A stretch of 64,000 bases of DNA from Cardiocondyla obscurior. Taxonomy: Eukaryota > Arthropoda > Insecta > Hymenoptera > Formicidae. The notes beneath the pieces are model-generated. The model was not told the DNA's origin, did no database searches, and was given only the letters and a program-made list of their open reading frames with translations. Each line of letters opens with the position of its first letter. Within the stretch, counting starts at the first letter, position 1. Positions 63,236 to 64,000 of the stretch are shown piece after piece. Location of the stretch: contig NC_091866.1 of NCBI RefSeq assembly GCF_019399895.1, positions 8,127,308 to 8,191,307 on the forward strand, in the 5' to 3' direction. Made by a program: the position numbers and the translations under genes.

Positions 63236-64000
63236 GTAAGGTGCCTCCGAGCTCGCTTTTATCCCGGTGAAATGTAATTATAAATAGAAAACGACGATTT
63301 ATTATTAGAAAGATTCGATGGCCGAGACGGGGCAAGTAACAATTCTATCTTTTTATTTGTTCGCCGTGATTCCTCCAGCTTTCCTATCGGTGAATTATCA
63401 AGGGACAAGAAATCTAAAACGGATGCGGCTGAAAATTACTTCATTTATTTTGCAACAAATGCGCGTTGCGCGAGGTCCCATAATGCACTCTGTGTAAACT
63501 CGTGTAATGAAGTCGTGAGAAATGATAGCACCGACGGTGACACGACGCTTTATTACCATAATACAGTATGTGCCTTACGAAGCAATCCAGTCGTATTAGC
63601 ATCGCGTACGTAAAGCTACGCAATGATTGCATACCTACAATCGTATGACATACCAACGCAACGTGGGCGAATATCGGGGGTCGATCGAACTGTTTATGTG
63701 AATTTCCCTTTTTACTCTTTTGGATGAATCGATTCAACTTTCGCTTTTCGCTTTCTGCTCGCGTAGTAAAATATTATAGATACCGAATATCTTACGAAAA
63801 ACGTATCGCTATGACAAACGACAACAGTATTGATCATCAAATCCGAGCCTTTCGCAATATGTTTTTCGACCTTCGTATATCGGCTTCGACTAGGATGTAG
63901 TCTAGTTTTTTCTTTTACTTTTTTATACGGGACTGTTCCGCCTAAAAAAAAAATTAAACGCGTCTATTTTCTCCTTTCGAATTTCCCCACAGTTACATTT
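63236..64000 (+). other. InR: InR intron 3, and possible next acceptor at the window edge
   Basis: The donor ATAAAG|GTAAGG follows the third coding exon in phase 0. A pyrimidine-rich acceptor-like sequence TTTCCCCACAG ends at 63992, eight bases from the edge. A following exon would read Leu-His-Phe, too little to test against the L1 domain. Confidence 0.5.

Overview
The window is nuclear DNA from an insect, most likely a hymenopteran and quite possibly an ant. That is an inference from three things: spliced genes with short GT-AG introns, an insulin receptor with the long N-terminal extension also known from Drosophila, and a genome texture of CpG-rich blocks alternating with very AT-rich blocks full of homopolymer tracts. 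There are no operons, phage genes, CRISPR arrays or rRNA genes. Most of the sequence is non-coding, and most long open frames lie in GC-rich DNA and look like chance.

Three protein genes can be reconstructed exon by exon, all on the + strand. (1) Maspardin (SPG21), 29505-31022, is complete: seven coding exons and 293 residues. (2) An MFSD12-type major facilitator transporter, 32982-34866, is complete: six coding exons and 441 residues, with a separate 5' UTR exon. (3) The insulin receptor InR begins at 51897 and runs off the right edge. Only its first 330 residues are in the window: a cysteine-containing N-terminal extension with an internal signal-like segment, then the start of the L1 ligand-binding domain. 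InR has very large 5' introns. One of about 10.2 kb lies between coding exons 1 and 2. If the GC-rich block at 35.7-36.7 kb is its promoter and first exon, a second of about 14.6 kb lies upstream of the exon that begins at 51307.

Layout. 1-18 kb: non-coding, probably intron or intergenic. 18.13-18.25 kb, minus strand: a short coding exon (41 codons, Asn-Gly rich) with a good splice donor and a GC-rich upstream flank, the probable first coding exon of an unidentified gene whose remaining exons I could not find to the left. 19-28 kb: non-coding. 28.0-28.4 kb, minus strand: two weak exon-like pieces, one with a GGA-rich minisatellite and a P-loop-like sequence. 28.7-31.0 kb: CpG-rich promoter-like DNA and maspardin. 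32.6-34.9 kb: the MFSD12-like gene. 35.4-36.7 kb: a CpG-rich, probably bidirectional promoter with a 97-bp tandem duplication carrying NRF1-like palindromes, a minus-strand candidate exon on its left and a candidate 5' UTR exon on its right. 36.7-62.7 kb: InR 5' introns and first coding exon. 62.7-63.2 kb: InR L1-domain exons.

The three recognised genes are not known to share a pathway. The most interesting material is at the InR locus: the N-terminal extension, several upstream open reading frames in its leader, a possible spliced upstream ORF, and the duplicated promoter-like repeat. I saw no convincing new multi-gene system.
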